Shown piece by piece: positions 44,201 through 52,132 of a stretch of DNA of 64,000 nucleotides; the stretch's first letter is position 1, and each line of letters begins with the position of its first letter. The DNA lies in NCBI GenBank assembly GCA_018970725.1, contig JAGWVU010000024.1, positions 1 to 64,000 on the forward strand, given 5' to 3'. The notes under the pieces are model-generated. The model saw only the letters and a program-made list of their open reading frames with translations, was not told where the DNA came from and ran no database searches. The DNA comes from Verrucomicrobiota bacterium (GTDB taxonomy: Bacteria > Verrucomicrobiota > Verrucomicrobiia > Verrucomicrobiales > DEV007). A program made the translations under genes and the position numbers.

Positions 44201-44273
44201 AACCGGCGGCATCGGAAAGCCATTTTTCCGTGAGGACAAAAGGAAGATCGGGGGCGGGCGGCGAGGAACTCAT
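41226..44273 (-). CDS. SWIM-domain SNF2 helicase-like ATPase
   Basis: This 1015-residue protein has an N-terminal SWIM zinc finger (about residue 80: LCPCHLSRRYGQVCAHSTAV with Cys-x-Cys and Cys-x-His), a long variable middle, and an SNF2 motor from about 560. The motor shows LLADEMGLGKTLQALAGAEW, VVCPTSLLHNWKREAERF, LSGTPVENSVRELWSIFEFL and, in the second half, DRAHRIGQLRPVSSYKLIA. The Walker B reads DEAG where SNF2 proteins normally have DEAH or DEAQ. It is a DNA translocase of the bacterial RapA/HepA-like class with unknown targets. ATG 44273 is used. It is divergent from parA (138 bp). Confidence 0.92.
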   Translation of the reverse strand: MSSSPPAPDLPFVLTEKWLSDAAGWKVLKEARAIHQGGGVTEVRVEGRRLKGVVSAQGKPQAAGFEIEGRTDLRNLCPCHLSRRYGQVCAHSTAVALAHILGGGEPAPSSRNEPALHRPPPEANPVQTAPVETRGGVCVRFDARFAVLWEKGRIPVRLEPAPRGGEAVWKWLDRAGIGKLPSMCVVNPEQALDLFEVLRETGAGWMGEESLTVAAMPAARVRVRLENLADGDFRLTPLVRDDQRWQWLRAGQRRWVYFPQRALLEPARPAPAGVGSAYDDLLDGRTVTLAPGLLLAGLAAWQESVEFLWEPGQGIVMRPGTPAFSARFEGSFNALSGIVTVAYGEAVTFRLGEAPPAGSFPYRDANGGFVTRNALAERMGAARLEEFGFTGPDASGQFHLRGEKEVGRFYARGYPGLRQHWKVELGERFQHVSRQVEIIRPRLEERGADANWFGFALRYSGDGGVEISRQEIRKLLAKGQSKIQLANGRTAFVDLEACAEADEVLFDAQPTQEDGLFRARASQAGFLRTAFREDPGLGKPVDLSGLGALGAVLRDYQRDGVSWLAGVWRGPAGAGLLADEMGLGKTLQALAGAEWLWQEEGAGQILVVCPTSLLHNWKREAERFLPERRCHVLHGSRRWEEETEIGAADLLVTSYALLVRDVEALAGREFLAVILDEAGAIKNPDTQSARAARQLRARARLALSGTPVENSVRELWSIFEFLIPGYLGRREEFRDRYELPLGGGAAPRPVLERLRQRIRPVMLRRLKESVARELPPKIEQVRTCELTPGQAKLYEAILRESRRQIDDALSKNSEGQARMTMLTALLRLRQVCCDPRLLGVDDGAKVGSAKLELFNELLEECESGGHRVLVFSQFTGMLKLLRESLDERGTPYAYLDGASTDRAAQVERFQGPRGPGLFLISLKAGGYGLTLTAADTVIHYDPWWNPAVEAQATDRAHRIGQLRPVSSYKLIAAGTVEEKIVALQRKKRDVIEAALDDAAPLMQGLTLDDLREVMA

Positions 44274-44374
44274 GAGGGGACGGAAACCCACTCTCACGGG
44301 CTGTCGCCCCCTTGCCAACCGCCAAAAACGAAAACCCGATTGCCAAAGGCTTCCGATTGTGACACCGTTAGGAG

Positions 44375-44402
44375 TTGTTGCCTATCAATCCGTTTTTATA
44401 AT
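44375..44402 (+). promoter_or_regulatory. Candidate sigma-70 promoter of the ParA gene
   Basis: TTGTTG at 44375-44380 and TATAAT at 44397-44402 are separated by 16 bp. The ATG of the ParA gene is only 9 bp after the -10 box, which would put the transcript start within about 3 bases of the start codon. This would make the mRNA leaderless or nearly so. No Shine-Dalgarno sequence is present before the ATG, in keeping with that. Confidence 0.5.
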
Positions 44403-44411
44403 CGGTTCGCC

Positions 44412-45194
44412 ATGAAAATCGTTGCTCTATCCAACCACAAGGGAGGTGTCGGGAAAACCACGACCGCGGTCAATCTCGGGGCCTACCTCGCCCGGGCCGG
44501 GCAGAAGGTGTTGGTGCTGGACCTTGATCCCCAGGCAAACGCCACCGAGACCCTCGGACTGAACCCGGAGGAGCACACCAGCATTTACGAGACCATGCTC
44601 GGGCAGGGCGATATCAGCCGGCTCCCGGTGGCCACCAACCTGGAGAATCTCCATCTCATCCCGGCCAACGCCGATCTCTCCGGAATCGAGGTCGATCTCG
44701 GGGCGGACGAGCACCGCCTCGCCAGGCTGCACGCCCCGCTCCAGAATTACAAGGCCATCGCTCCTTACGATTATCTCCTGATCGATTGCCCGCCTTCCCT
44801 CGGCGTCCTCATGACCTGCGCCCTGGCGGCGGCGGATGAGATCGTGATCCCGGTGCAGTGCGAATACCTCAGCCTCATCGGTTTGACGAAAATGGTCGAC
44901 CTGCTGAACGAGATCCGCGCCACCGGAGTCAATCCCGGCGTGGTCATCGAAGGCATCGTCCTCACGATGGCCGACGGCCGCACCAATCTGACGGAGGAAG
45001 TGATCAACGAAGTGCGCCAGCAGATGAACAGCATCGCTTACGACACCGTGATCCCGCGCAATGTGAAGCTCGGGGAAGCACCCAGCCACGGCAAAACCAT
45101 CTTGGAATATGCGCCGGATTCCAAGGGGGCGGAGGCTTATGAAACCCTCTGCAACGAGTTCCTCCAGCGCCACGGCGCCGTTCTCAGCGCCTGA
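44412..45194 (+). CDS. ParA family ATPase
   Basis: This 260-residue ParA/Soj-type P-loop ATPase begins MKIVALSNHKGGVGKTTTAV with the deviant Walker A at residues 10-17, and has VLVLDLDPQANATETLGL, the Walker B YDYLLIDCPPSLGVLMTCAL, and the C-terminal VIPRNVKLGEAPSHGKTI. This last segment is typical of chromosomal ParA. Normally such genes have a parB partner; none follows, and the next gene is on the other strand. It may segregate the chromosome with a ParB elsewhere or position another cargo. The start is chosen for the domain; the frame is open to 43545. Confidence 0.94.
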   Translation: MKIVALSNHKGGVGKTTTAVNLGAYLARAGQKVLVLDLDPQANATETLGLNPEEHTSIYETMLGQGDISRLPVATNLENLHLIPANADLSGIEVDLGADEHRLARLHAPLQNYKAIAPYDYLLIDCPPSLGVLMTCALAAADEIVIPVQCEYLSLIGLTKMVDLLNEIRATGVNPGVVIEGIVLTMADGRTNLTEEVINEVRQQMNSIAYDTVIPRNVKLGEAPSHGKTILEYAPDSKGAEAYETLCNEFLQRHGAVLSA

Positions 45195-45224
45195 CCACCC
45201 GGCCCCGCCAGAGGAGGCAGGCCC

Positions 45225-45536
45225 TCACTCGTTGTCGCTCTTCGTGTCGTTCGCGTAGCGGGCCGCCCCTTCGAAAACCCTCGGGACCTTTTCCGTGACG
45301 AAGGTGTCGGTGGCGTTCACCGCTCCGACTGCCGTCAGGCCCAGCTCCTCGGCGGATCCGATGAAGATGGAGCCGATCCACTCGCCAAACCCCCCCACCA
45401 CCTTGCCAATGGCCCGGCCGATCGGAGCGAGCGGATTCGGGCGGGGAGAGACCGGAACCACCACTTCTTCCCCGGCAGACAACGAGGCAGCCTGAAAGAC
45501 CAGCGTCAAGACAACGAGAGCGCGCGCAAGTTTCAT
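45225..45536 (-). CDS. Small secreted hypothetical protein
   Basis: This 103-residue protein has a signal peptide (MKLARALVVLTLVFQAASLSAG) and a mature part with a hydrophobic Gly-rich stretch (IGKVVGGFGEWIGSIFIG) and an acidic C-terminus. No family is recognised. An alternative GTG at 45545 adds three residues. It lies 35 bp downstream of treZ on the same strand. Confidence 0.65.
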   Translation of the reverse strand: MKLARALVVLTLVFQAASLSAGEEVVVPVSPRPNPLAPIGRAIGKVVGGFGEWIGSIFIGSAEELGLTAVGAVNATDTFVTEKVPRVFEGAARYANDTKSDNE

Positions 45537-45571
45537 GTTCCGCACACTCTGGAACAGGAAGCCCCCTCAAG

Positions 45572-47329
45572 TCAATCGGCCAGCCGGGAAATCACCAAGG
45601 CCGAGCATTCCGGCAGTTCTTCCGGGATGATCTGATCCCCCAGTTTCCCTCCGAACCGATTCCAACCGGAATAAAGAACCACGCTTTCGCGGGCCGGAGA
45701 ACGGATCGGCGTCCGCCCGAGGTTGATCACCACCTCCGCCGCCCCTGCGCCAAGCCCCATCCGGAACCAACCGTCTTCCGGTCGGCCCTCCACCACGAGG
45801 CCGCCGGGGTCGAGCACTCCAGCGGCGCGCCATGCCTTGCGGAGCGCGATCAGGGCCCGATACCAGTTCCACATGCCTTGGTCCCCGTCTTCCAAGGCGC
45901 AGAGCTTGGAGCGGAGGAACGTCTCCTCCTCCACCGGGGAAACGAAGGTCCCCCAATCGTGCTGATGGTAATCCCGTTTGCGCCCTTCCACCACCGCCTC
46001 GCGCAGATGATCATCACCGAAATCGACGAAGAAGCAGAACGGGCTCGATGCCGCGAATTCCTCGCCCATGAAACACATCGGCACCGCCGGATGCAACATC
46101 ACGATGGCCGCGCCCACCCGCTGCAAGGCAGGTGAAGCCACCTGATGCAAACGACGCCCCGCCGGATGATTCCCCACCTGGTCATGGGTCTGCAACCCCT
46201 GCATCATGCGGCGCAAATCACAGCGCTCCGGGTTGTCGTTCCGGACGATCCCGATCCCGGTCCGTTCCCGCTCGAAGACAAACCCGGAGTCCAGCACCCG
46301 GCCCAGATCCTCCAGCCCACGGTAAACGCGGGCATCGATCCGGTGCTGCCCCAAGACCGCGGAGAAGAGGGCATGGGGGATCTCATCGTTCCACAGCAGA
46401 TCATAGGCCCCCTCCCCCAAGGCGGGATCGACGAGCACCGGATCATGGACATTCGCCTCAGCGATGAGGTGGACCGGGTAGGCTCGTCCGGCCGCCCACC
46501 GGTGCACCGCCCGGGCAATTTCCACGGTGATGTGCGGCTCACTCTCATCCTGCATGAGCCGGACGGCATCGAGCCGGAGCCCGTCGAAATGATATTCTTC
46601 AAGCCAGTAAACCGCATTCTCCACCGTGAACCGCCGGACCGCCCCGTTCGACGGCCCGTCGAAATTCAACGCGGGCCCCCAAGGCGTCTGGTGACGCCGG
46701 GAAAAGTAGGGACCGAAGTCCCAAAGATAGTTCCCCTCGGGCCCGAAGTGGTTGTAGACCACGTCCAGAATCACCGCCAGACCGCGCGCATGGCAATCGT
46801 CAACGAACCCGCGGAGGTCATCCGGGTTCCCGTAATGATGGTTCGGAGCGAAAAGGTTCACCCCGTCGTAACCCCAATTCCAGCGACCGGGTGCCTGCGC
46901 CAGCGGCATCAGCTCCACCGCCGTGGCCCCGAGGTCAAGAAGGTGATCGAGACGCCGCGTCGCCCCCCGGTAGGTTCCTTCCGGGGAAAACGTGCCCACA
47001 TGGAGTTCATAAATTACCAGATCTTCCCTGGCGATGCCCCGCCATCCCCGGTCCCGCCACCGATAGCCCGTCGGATCCACCACCCGGGAGGGACCATGCA
47101 CGCCTTGGGGCTGAAATCGGGACCGCGGATCGGGACGCCGCGTCTCCCCATCCAACACGAACCAGTAATCTTCCCCCGGACGCGCCCCGCCCACCAACGC
47201 CCCCCACCACCCTTCATCGCCACGTTCCAGGGGAAACTCCCGCCCGCCGATTCGCACCGCCACCCGCTCCCGGTCCGGGGCCCAGACTTCGAAGCGGGTT
47301 CCATCTGGTGTGCTGGCGGGCAAAGACAT
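45572..47329 (-). CDS. treZ: Malto-oligosyltrehalose trehalohydrolase TreZ
   Basis: This 585-residue GH13 enzyme releases trehalose from maltooligosyl trehalose, completing the TreY/TreZ route from glycogen. The N-terminal domain (1-100) contains FEVWAPDRERVAVRIGG, and the barrel shows VIYELHVGTFSPEGTYRGAT, DVVYNHFGPEGNYL, FDGLRLDAVR with nucleophile Asp254, LIAEANVHDP with Glu291, and THDQVGNHPAGRR, where Asp is the third acidic residue. The partner treY is not in the window. The protein may serve stress protection or glycogen turnover. Confidence 0.95.
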   Translation of the reverse strand: MSLPASTPDGTRFEVWAPDRERVAVRIGGREFPLERGDEGWWGALVGGARPGEDYWFVLDGETRRPDPRSRFQPQGVHGPSRVVDPTGYRWRDRGWRGIAREDLVIYELHVGTFSPEGTYRGATRRLDHLLDLGATAVELMPLAQAPGRWNWGYDGVNLFAPNHHYGNPDDLRGFVDDCHARGLAVILDVVYNHFGPEGNYLWDFGPYFSRRHQTPWGPALNFDGPSNGAVRRFTVENAVYWLEEYHFDGLRLDAVRLMQDESEPHITVEIARAVHRWAAGRAYPVHLIAEANVHDPVLVDPALGEGAYDLLWNDEIPHALFSAVLGQHRIDARVYRGLEDLGRVLDSGFVFERERTGIGIVRNDNPERCDLRRMMQGLQTHDQVGNHPAGRRLHQVASPALQRVGAAIVMLHPAVPMCFMGEEFAASSPFCFFVDFGDDHLREAVVEGRKRDYHQHDWGTFVSPVEEETFLRSKLCALEDGDQGMWNWYRALIALRKAWRAAGVLDPGGLVVEGRPEDGWFRMGLGAGAAEVVINLGRTPIRSPARESVVLYSGWNRFGGKLGDQIIPEELPECSALVISRLAD

Positions 47330-47388
47330 GGCGATGGCGAACGATTCCTTGCATTCCGCCTTCGCGCAACTATCCCAAAACCACCGTC

Positions 47389-47847
47389 ATGATCCTCGAC
47401 ACCCTCGCTCATTCGGCCCGCTACGAAACGTTGCATCCCCGCTTTGCCATGGCTTTCGCCTTTCTGCGCGACCTGACCGGCCACGAGACCGAAGGACGCC
47501 ACGATATCGCAGGGGACGACGTCTTCGCCCTGGTGCAACGGACCACCACCAAACCGCCCGCTGAAGCGGAATTCGAAGCCCACCGCCGTTACATCGATAT
47601 CCAGTGCGTGTTGCAGGGAAGCGAAACCATTCTCTGGGTTCCGCTCGCCACCCTGTCCCATCCAACCCGCTCCCATGACGAATCCAAGGACGTCGCCAAA
47701 TGGAAGCTGGTCCAGCCTCACACCCTGCTGCGCATGGAACCCGGCAGTTTCGCGATTTTCTACCCGGAAGACGCCCACTCCCCCTGTGTGGCCACCGAAT
47801 CTCCGGAAACGGTGACGAAGGTGGTGATCAAAGTGCGCGCCGCATGA
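47389..47847 (+). CDS. YhcH/YjgK/YiaL family protein
   Basis: This 152-residue cupin-like protein (DUF386) belongs to a family linked to sialic acid and other sugar catabolism; YhcH binds zinc in some members. Family motifs are the end of GRHDIAGDDVFALVQRTTT, EFEAHRRYIDIQCVLQGSE with the metal-binding His and Asp region, and FAIFYPEDAHSPCVA near the C-terminus. It is divergent from treZ (59 bp) and converges with the 72-residue gene. No sialic acid genes are nearby. Confidence 0.9.
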   Translation: MILDTLAHSARYETLHPRFAMAFAFLRDLTGHETEGRHDIAGDDVFALVQRTTTKPPAEAEFEAHRRYIDIQCVLQGSETILWVPLATLSHPTRSHDESKDVAKWKLVQPHTLLRMEPGSFAIFYPEDAHSPCVATESPETVTKVVIKVRAA

Positions 47848-47865
47848 GCCGCCCGCAAGGCGGGA

Positions 47866-48084
47866 TCAAGCTGCTGAGATCTGCCGGGACCGCGTCGCGA
47901 TCCAACTTTCCCGGTGATTCGTCATCCAATCCATCAGGGCCAGATCGAAATCCACGTCATAACCTGCGACTTGGCTCAACCTCCGCCTGATCTTCAGGAT
48001 CTCGTCCCGCTCCGCCAGGAACTCCCGATAAGAAAAGGGGAGCTGGGACGGATCCGCGATTTGGGACTCGAATGGATTTTTCAC
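47866..48084 (-). CDS. Small conserved-looking hypothetical protein
   Basis: This 72-residue protein is mostly helical and charged (SYREFLAERDEILKIRRRLS) with the C-terminal segment VDFDLALMDWMTNHRESW, a pattern I associate with short conserved unknown proteins. No family is named. It has a good sigma-70-like promoter about 50 bp upstream. It converges with the YhcH gene, 18 bp apart. Confidence 0.65.
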   Translation of the reverse strand: MKNPFESQIADPSQLPFSYREFLAERDEILKIRRRLSQVAGYDVDFDLALMDWMTNHRESWIATRSRQISAA

Positions 48085-48131
48085 AAGAGAACGGCACCAA
48101 AAATTAGAAGCAAATACGGGAATTGACCTGA

Positions 48132-48159
48132 GTTATTCACAGGTTATCCCTATTGTCAA
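48132..48159 (-). promoter_or_regulatory. Sigma-70-like promoter for the 72-residue gene
   Basis: Read on the minus strand, a perfect TTGACA box (48154-48159) is followed after 16 bp by AATAAC (48132-48137, 4 of 6 matches). The start codon lies 47 bp downstream. The region is notably AT-rich for this genome. An imperfect palindrome, ACCTG to CAGGT at 48126-48144, overlaps the -10 box and could bind a repressor. Confidence 0.5.
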
Positions 48160-48203
48160 TACCCCCTATCTTTCGATTGGCGCCGTCCCGCGGACGCAAA
48201 TGC

Positions 48204-49910
48204 TCAAGAATTCGCGTAGTCCCTCATCGCTTGGAAGATAATCGCGATCGAGACCGCACCGGCGTCCGGGTGGCCGATGGACCGCTCCCCGAGGGTCTTG
48301 GCCCGGCCCATGGTGGCGATCAGATTGCGGCTCGCTTCCATTCCGGCCGTGGCGGCATCGGAGACCTCCTTCAGAGCTTCCGTGAGGGGCAGGGCGACCA
48401 CCTCCAGAGCGCGCCGGGCCGCGGGGTCCAAGGCATCGAGCATGGTCTTGTCCCCCGGCTTGGCCCCGCCCCGCTGTTGGATCGACTCCACGGCCGCCTG
48501 GAGCGACTGGGCCAGACCGGACGCATCGAGGACCGGACGCCCCTTCAATTCCCGCCCGGCCGCCCGGAACAGAGTCCCGAAGACCACGCCCGAAGCGCCG
48601 CCCATGGAAGACATCATGGCCCGCCCCATCTCGGTGAAAGGTTCATCGACCGTGGTGAACGTGCGGCCGCCGAGCGCCTCAAGAACCGCCTCCATCCCAC
48701 GTTGCATGCCCAGACCGTGGTCGCCATCGCCGAGGGCCCGGTCGGCATCCGTAAGCACCGGCTCCGCGGCAATGATCCGCGCGGCCACCTGACGCAACAT
48801 CTCGTGGACCTGGCCCACGCCGAGTCCGGGACCCGAGGGAACGGCGGCCACAGCCGGAGCGGCCTCGCTTCCCACCGCCGTGCCCAGGGTTTCCATCTTG
48901 CTGTAGCACACCGACTCACAGGGCAGATTCCAATAACCCTTCAATTCCGCGTCGAGCCGGGTCACGCTGAACGAGATCCCGGACATTTCCTGACAGGTCA
49001 CCAAGGGCCCGACGATCGTGTCGTAGACCTTGATGCCGCGGGCTCCGAGGACCTGCCTGGCTTTGCGCAGCGCGATCAGGCACTCCATCATCGTGGTCGC
49101 CCCCAGGCTGTTGACGAAAAAGACGATCTCGTCTCCGGCGCGCAACTCCTCGACCTCGCCGTCGTCGGCGAAGTCTTTGAAGAGAAGTTCCAACATTTTC
49201 CCGGTGAGATCATCCGCCGTGGTCATCGGGATTTCCGCGACCCCCGGTTCACCGTGGATTCCCATCCCCAGACCGATCTTGTCCGGATCGATATCAAACG
49301 TCGGTTTCCCGGTGGCCGGGATCGAGCCTGGAGACATGGAGACGCCCACGGAACGGGTTTGGAGAACCGCCTTGCGCGCGATCCGCTCCAGTTCCGCGAG
49401 ACTTTTAACGGACTGGGAGGCCGCCCCGGCGATCTTCACGATCGGCACCAACCCGGCCACGCCCCGCCGCTTGCCCTTCGCGGTGGGCGCGGCCGAACAG
49501 ACATCGTCCCAAATCAGCACGGTGCGGACATCGATCCCCTCGTCCCGCGCGTCTTCGCTGCCGATATCGAAGTTCATCACGTCCCCGGCGTAGTTTCCGT
49601 AAAGGTAAAGGACCCCGTTCCCCCGGTTCACGGCGCGCGTCGCTTCGAGCACGATGTCGGGAGTCGGTGCCGCGAAGATATCGCCGCAAGCGGCCCCGTC
49701 TGCGAGATTGCGCCCGACCAAGCCGTGGTAAATCGGCTCGTGACCGCTTCCGCCGCCGACGAGGAGAGCGACTTTGCCTTGGGGAATGGAAGTCCTGACG
49801 ATGGACCGCCTGCCCACCTTGACACATTCGCCGTCGTAGGCGTCAACCAGGCCGTCGAGCAATTCGTCGGCCACTTTCAGGGGATCATTTACCAGTTTTT
49901 TGTTCAACAT
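48204..49910 (-). CDS. ATP-dependent dihydroxyacetone (triose/tetrulose) kinase, DhaK-DhaL fusion
   Basis: This 568-residue kinase joins a DhaK domain (1 to about 330), with the substrate-binding His219 in MGIHGEPGV and the GGGSGHEP loop at residues 52-59, to a DhaL domain (about 360-565) with ALGDGDHGLGM for ADP/Mg binding. This is the ATP-dependent form, not the PTS type. It may phosphorylate dihydroxyacetone, or a longer ketose such as erythrulose. The aldolase/dehydrogenase gene lies 66 bp upstream on the same strand, suggesting they form one catabolic route. Confidence 0.95.
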   Translation of the reverse strand: MLNKKLVNDPLKVADELLDGLVDAYDGECVKVGRRSIVRTSIPQGKVALLVGGGSGHEPIYHGLVGRNLADGAACGDIFAAPTPDIVLEATRAVNRGNGVLYLYGNYAGDVMNFDIGSEDARDEGIDVRTVLIWDDVCSAAPTAKGKRRGVAGLVPIVKIAGAASQSVKSLAELERIARKAVLQTRSVGVSMSPGSIPATGKPTFDIDPDKIGLGMGIHGEPGVAEIPMTTADDLTGKMLELLFKDFADDGEVEELRAGDEIVFFVNSLGATTMMECLIALRKARQVLGARGIKVYDTIVGPLVTCQEMSGISFSVTRLDAELKGYWNLPCESVCYSKMETLGTAVGSEAAPAVAAVPSGPGLGVGQVHEMLRQVAARIIAAEPVLTDADRALGDGDHGLGMQRGMEAVLEALGGRTFTTVDEPFTEMGRAMMSSMGGASGVVFGTLFRAAGRELKGRPVLDASGLAQSLQAAVESIQQRGGAKPGDKTMLDALDPAARRALEVVALPLTEALKEVSDAATAGMEASRNLIATMGRAKTLGERSIGHPDAGAVSIAIIFQAMRDYANS

Positions 49911-49976
49911 GACGATGAGGTGGGTAAGGGAATTGAAGAGAGTGTCGGCTTGGCCATCAAGTTCTTTCGGTCCCGC

Positions 49977-51944
49977 TCAGATGACGCGGTCGTTGCCGCC
50001 ATCCACCGGGATCTGCGCCCCGGTCGTTTTGCCGAACAGCGGGCTGGCCATCGCGGCCACCATGGCTCCCACGTCCCGGGACTTGATCTCCGTGCGCAAC
50101 AGGTTGCGGGCCTTGTATTCTTCCACGGTCATGCCGTAGCGCTCCGCTGAACGGGCCAGATTCTCCGGAGTCCAAAGTTTGGTATCGAACACCGCGTCCG
50201 GGTGAATGATGTTGCAACGCACACCGGCCGGGGCCAGTTCCAAAGCGGCCACCCGGCACAATTGGGTCAGAGCGGCCTTGGCGCAGGAATAACTGGCGGC
50301 CCCCGCGCCGGGAGCCTGGACATTGCGGGAGCCCACGAGCACGATGGCCGGATCGATCCCGTGCTTGAGGTAGGGAATGGTGTATTTGAGAAGTTTCTGA
50401 TGACTGGTCAGGTTCACGGCCATCGATTTGTCCCAGTTCGACTGCTCCAGCTGGTCCAGATACTGACCGGCCGTGAAAATGCCGGCGTTGCTCACCAGGA
50501 TGTCGATCCCTCCGAAGCGCCGCACCGCGCCCTCCACGGCGGCGATCACCGCCTCGTCCTGGGTCAGGTTGACCACCAATCCCTCGCCGCCGAGGCTGGC
50601 CATGCCTTCCACGATTTCCGGGCTGAGATCCATGCCGATGACCTTGGCTCCCTGGGAGGCGAGCGCCTCCGCGCAGGCGAACCCGATTCCGGCCGCCGAC
50701 CCGGTCACCAAGGCCACCTTGCCCTGGTGCACCTTCGCCGCCCCGCCCTGCCGCAACTTCGCCTGTTCCAGATCCCAATATTCCACCTCGAAGATGTCCC
50801 GCTCGGAAAGTGCCCGCCAGCCTCCGGTCGTCTCCGCCCTCTGCACCGTTTCCCAAGTGGCCTTCGCGATGTCCGCAACGGCATCCGCCTCGGTCACGCT
50901 CCGACCGAACGAGACCACCCCCTGCCCGGGCCAAATGACCACCCGCGGAGCCGTGTCGAGCATGGTCTGCCCCTTGGCGTGCCGCTGGAAATAGGCCGCG
51001 TATTCCGCCGCATAAGCCTGCAAGGAAGCCGTCCGGTCCGCTCCCAACACCGCCGGAATCCGCTTCGTCCGGATGCTGTGGTCCGGAGTCGCCGGTCCAC
51101 GCGCCGCTAGGTCCGCGATGTGGGGCAACGATGCGTAACCCGCCGCCGCCTCGCTCGAATCGAGCCGGGCGATCATCGCCGCCCCGCGCAGGCGGGAAAC
51201 CTGCCCCCGCAATTCGGCCAACCCCAAAAGATCCGCCGTTGCCGCTCCGGCCCCCGCCAGGGTCGCCCCCCAGCCCCCCAAGGCCGCCTCCGCCCGGGAG
51301 ACCAATTCGATCATGTTCTCATAGCTGGCGCGGGCGTCGTCCGCAAAGGTGAAGATCCCGTGATTCATCAGGACGATGCCGCGGATTCCTTCCGCCGTCA
51401 GATCCCGCCCGCGGATCAGCTCCCACACCGTCCGTGCCAGGATGAATCCCGGCATCACGTAAGGAACAATGAGCACCTCCCCGCCAAATACCGCGCGGAC
51501 CCGTTCCCCACCCTGCGCATGGTTGGTCAACGCGATGATCGCATTGGCATGCGTGTGATCCACGAAACGGAAGGGAATGATGGCGTGCAGGATGGCCTCG
51601 ATGGACGGATTGGGAGCCTCCGGATCCAACATCGCCGCCCGCTGCTGCCGCACCATGTCCGCATCGGAAAGGTGGGGAATCTCCGCCATCCGCAGCAACG
51701 GCTTCATGCGCACCGGCGCGAAACCCGCGTTCTCGATCGTCGCCAGATCCCAACCGCTTCCCTTGACGTGGAGCACATCGACCGTCTCCCCGAAAAAATC
51801 CGTTTCCCGAGTCTTGACGGACGTGTTGCCGCCCCCGTGCAAAACCAGTTCCGGATCCGCCCCCAAGAGACGGGACGTGTAGACCCGTTTTCCCAAATCA
51901 CCGGCAAAAGCGGCGGCTTCCGAATCGGACCAGATTGAACGCAT
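49977..51944 (-). CDS. Bifunctional class II aldolase / short-chain dehydrogenase
   Basis: This 655-residue fusion has an N-terminal class II aldolase domain (about 1-390), with His ligands in DHTHANAIIAL and MNHGIFTFADD, and the GGNTSVKTRE segment near residue 36. A C-terminal SDR domain (about 410-655) has TGSAAGIGFACAEALASQG for NAD(P) binding and YSCAKAALTQL with the YxxxK pair. This layout matches the RhaEW-type protein that cleaves rhamnulose 1-phosphate and oxidises lactaldehyde, but other phosphoketoses are possible. No rhamnose isomerase or kinase is seen nearby; the DhaKL gene follows. Confidence 0.92.
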   Translation of the reverse strand: MRSIWSDSEAAAFAGDLGKRVYTSRLLGADPELVLHGGGNTSVKTRETDFFGETVDVLHVKGSGWDLATIENAGFAPVRMKPLLRMAEIPHLSDADMVRQQRAAMLDPEAPNPSIEAILHAIIPFRFVDHTHANAIIALTNHAQGGERVRAVFGGEVLIVPYVMPGFILARTVWELIRGRDLTAEGIRGIVLMNHGIFTFADDARASYENMIELVSRAEAALGGWGATLAGAGAATADLLGLAELRGQVSRLRGAAMIARLDSSEAAAGYASLPHIADLAARGPATPDHSIRTKRIPAVLGADRTASLQAYAAEYAAYFQRHAKGQTMLDTAPRVVIWPGQGVVSFGRSVTEADAVADIAKATWETVQRAETTGGWRALSERDIFEVEYWDLEQAKLRQGGAAKVHQGKVALVTGSAAGIGFACAEALASQGAKVIGMDLSPEIVEGMASLGGEGLVVNLTQDEAVIAAVEGAVRRFGGIDILVSNAGIFTAGQYLDQLEQSNWDKSMAVNLTSHQKLLKYTIPYLKHGIDPAIVLVGSRNVQAPGAGAASYSCAKAALTQLCRVAALELAPAGVRCNIIHPDAVFDTKLWTPENLARSAERYGMTVEEYKARNLLRTEIKSRDVGAMVAAMASPLFGKTTGAQIPVDGGNDRVI

Positions 51945-52132
51945 GCCGGATCATGGAGGCAATCGGGAAGGATGCCAGCGGAAAACCACTTGGATCCGCT
52001 CCGTTTTTCAATGGGTGCAATGCATCGGGCCGTGGAAGGTTTCGTGGCGCCGGAACCAGAAGCGGTTGGATCAGGGCGGACACGGCCAAAGCAACGAGAA
52101 CGGAGGAAACATCCCCGTCACACGGCCGGAAG

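Noticed and set aside
48130-48146. Sequence resembling a DnaA box (TTATTCACA) near 48133-48141
   Set aside because: It is a single site with one mismatch and lacks clustering; no dnaA or dnaN lies near. The place fits the -10 region of a promoter better.
51977-52012. Hairpin AGCGGA/TCCGCT followed by a T-run on the plus strand
   Set aside because: No plus-strand gene ends there; it lies in the leader of a minus-strand gene, so a terminator function has nothing to act on.
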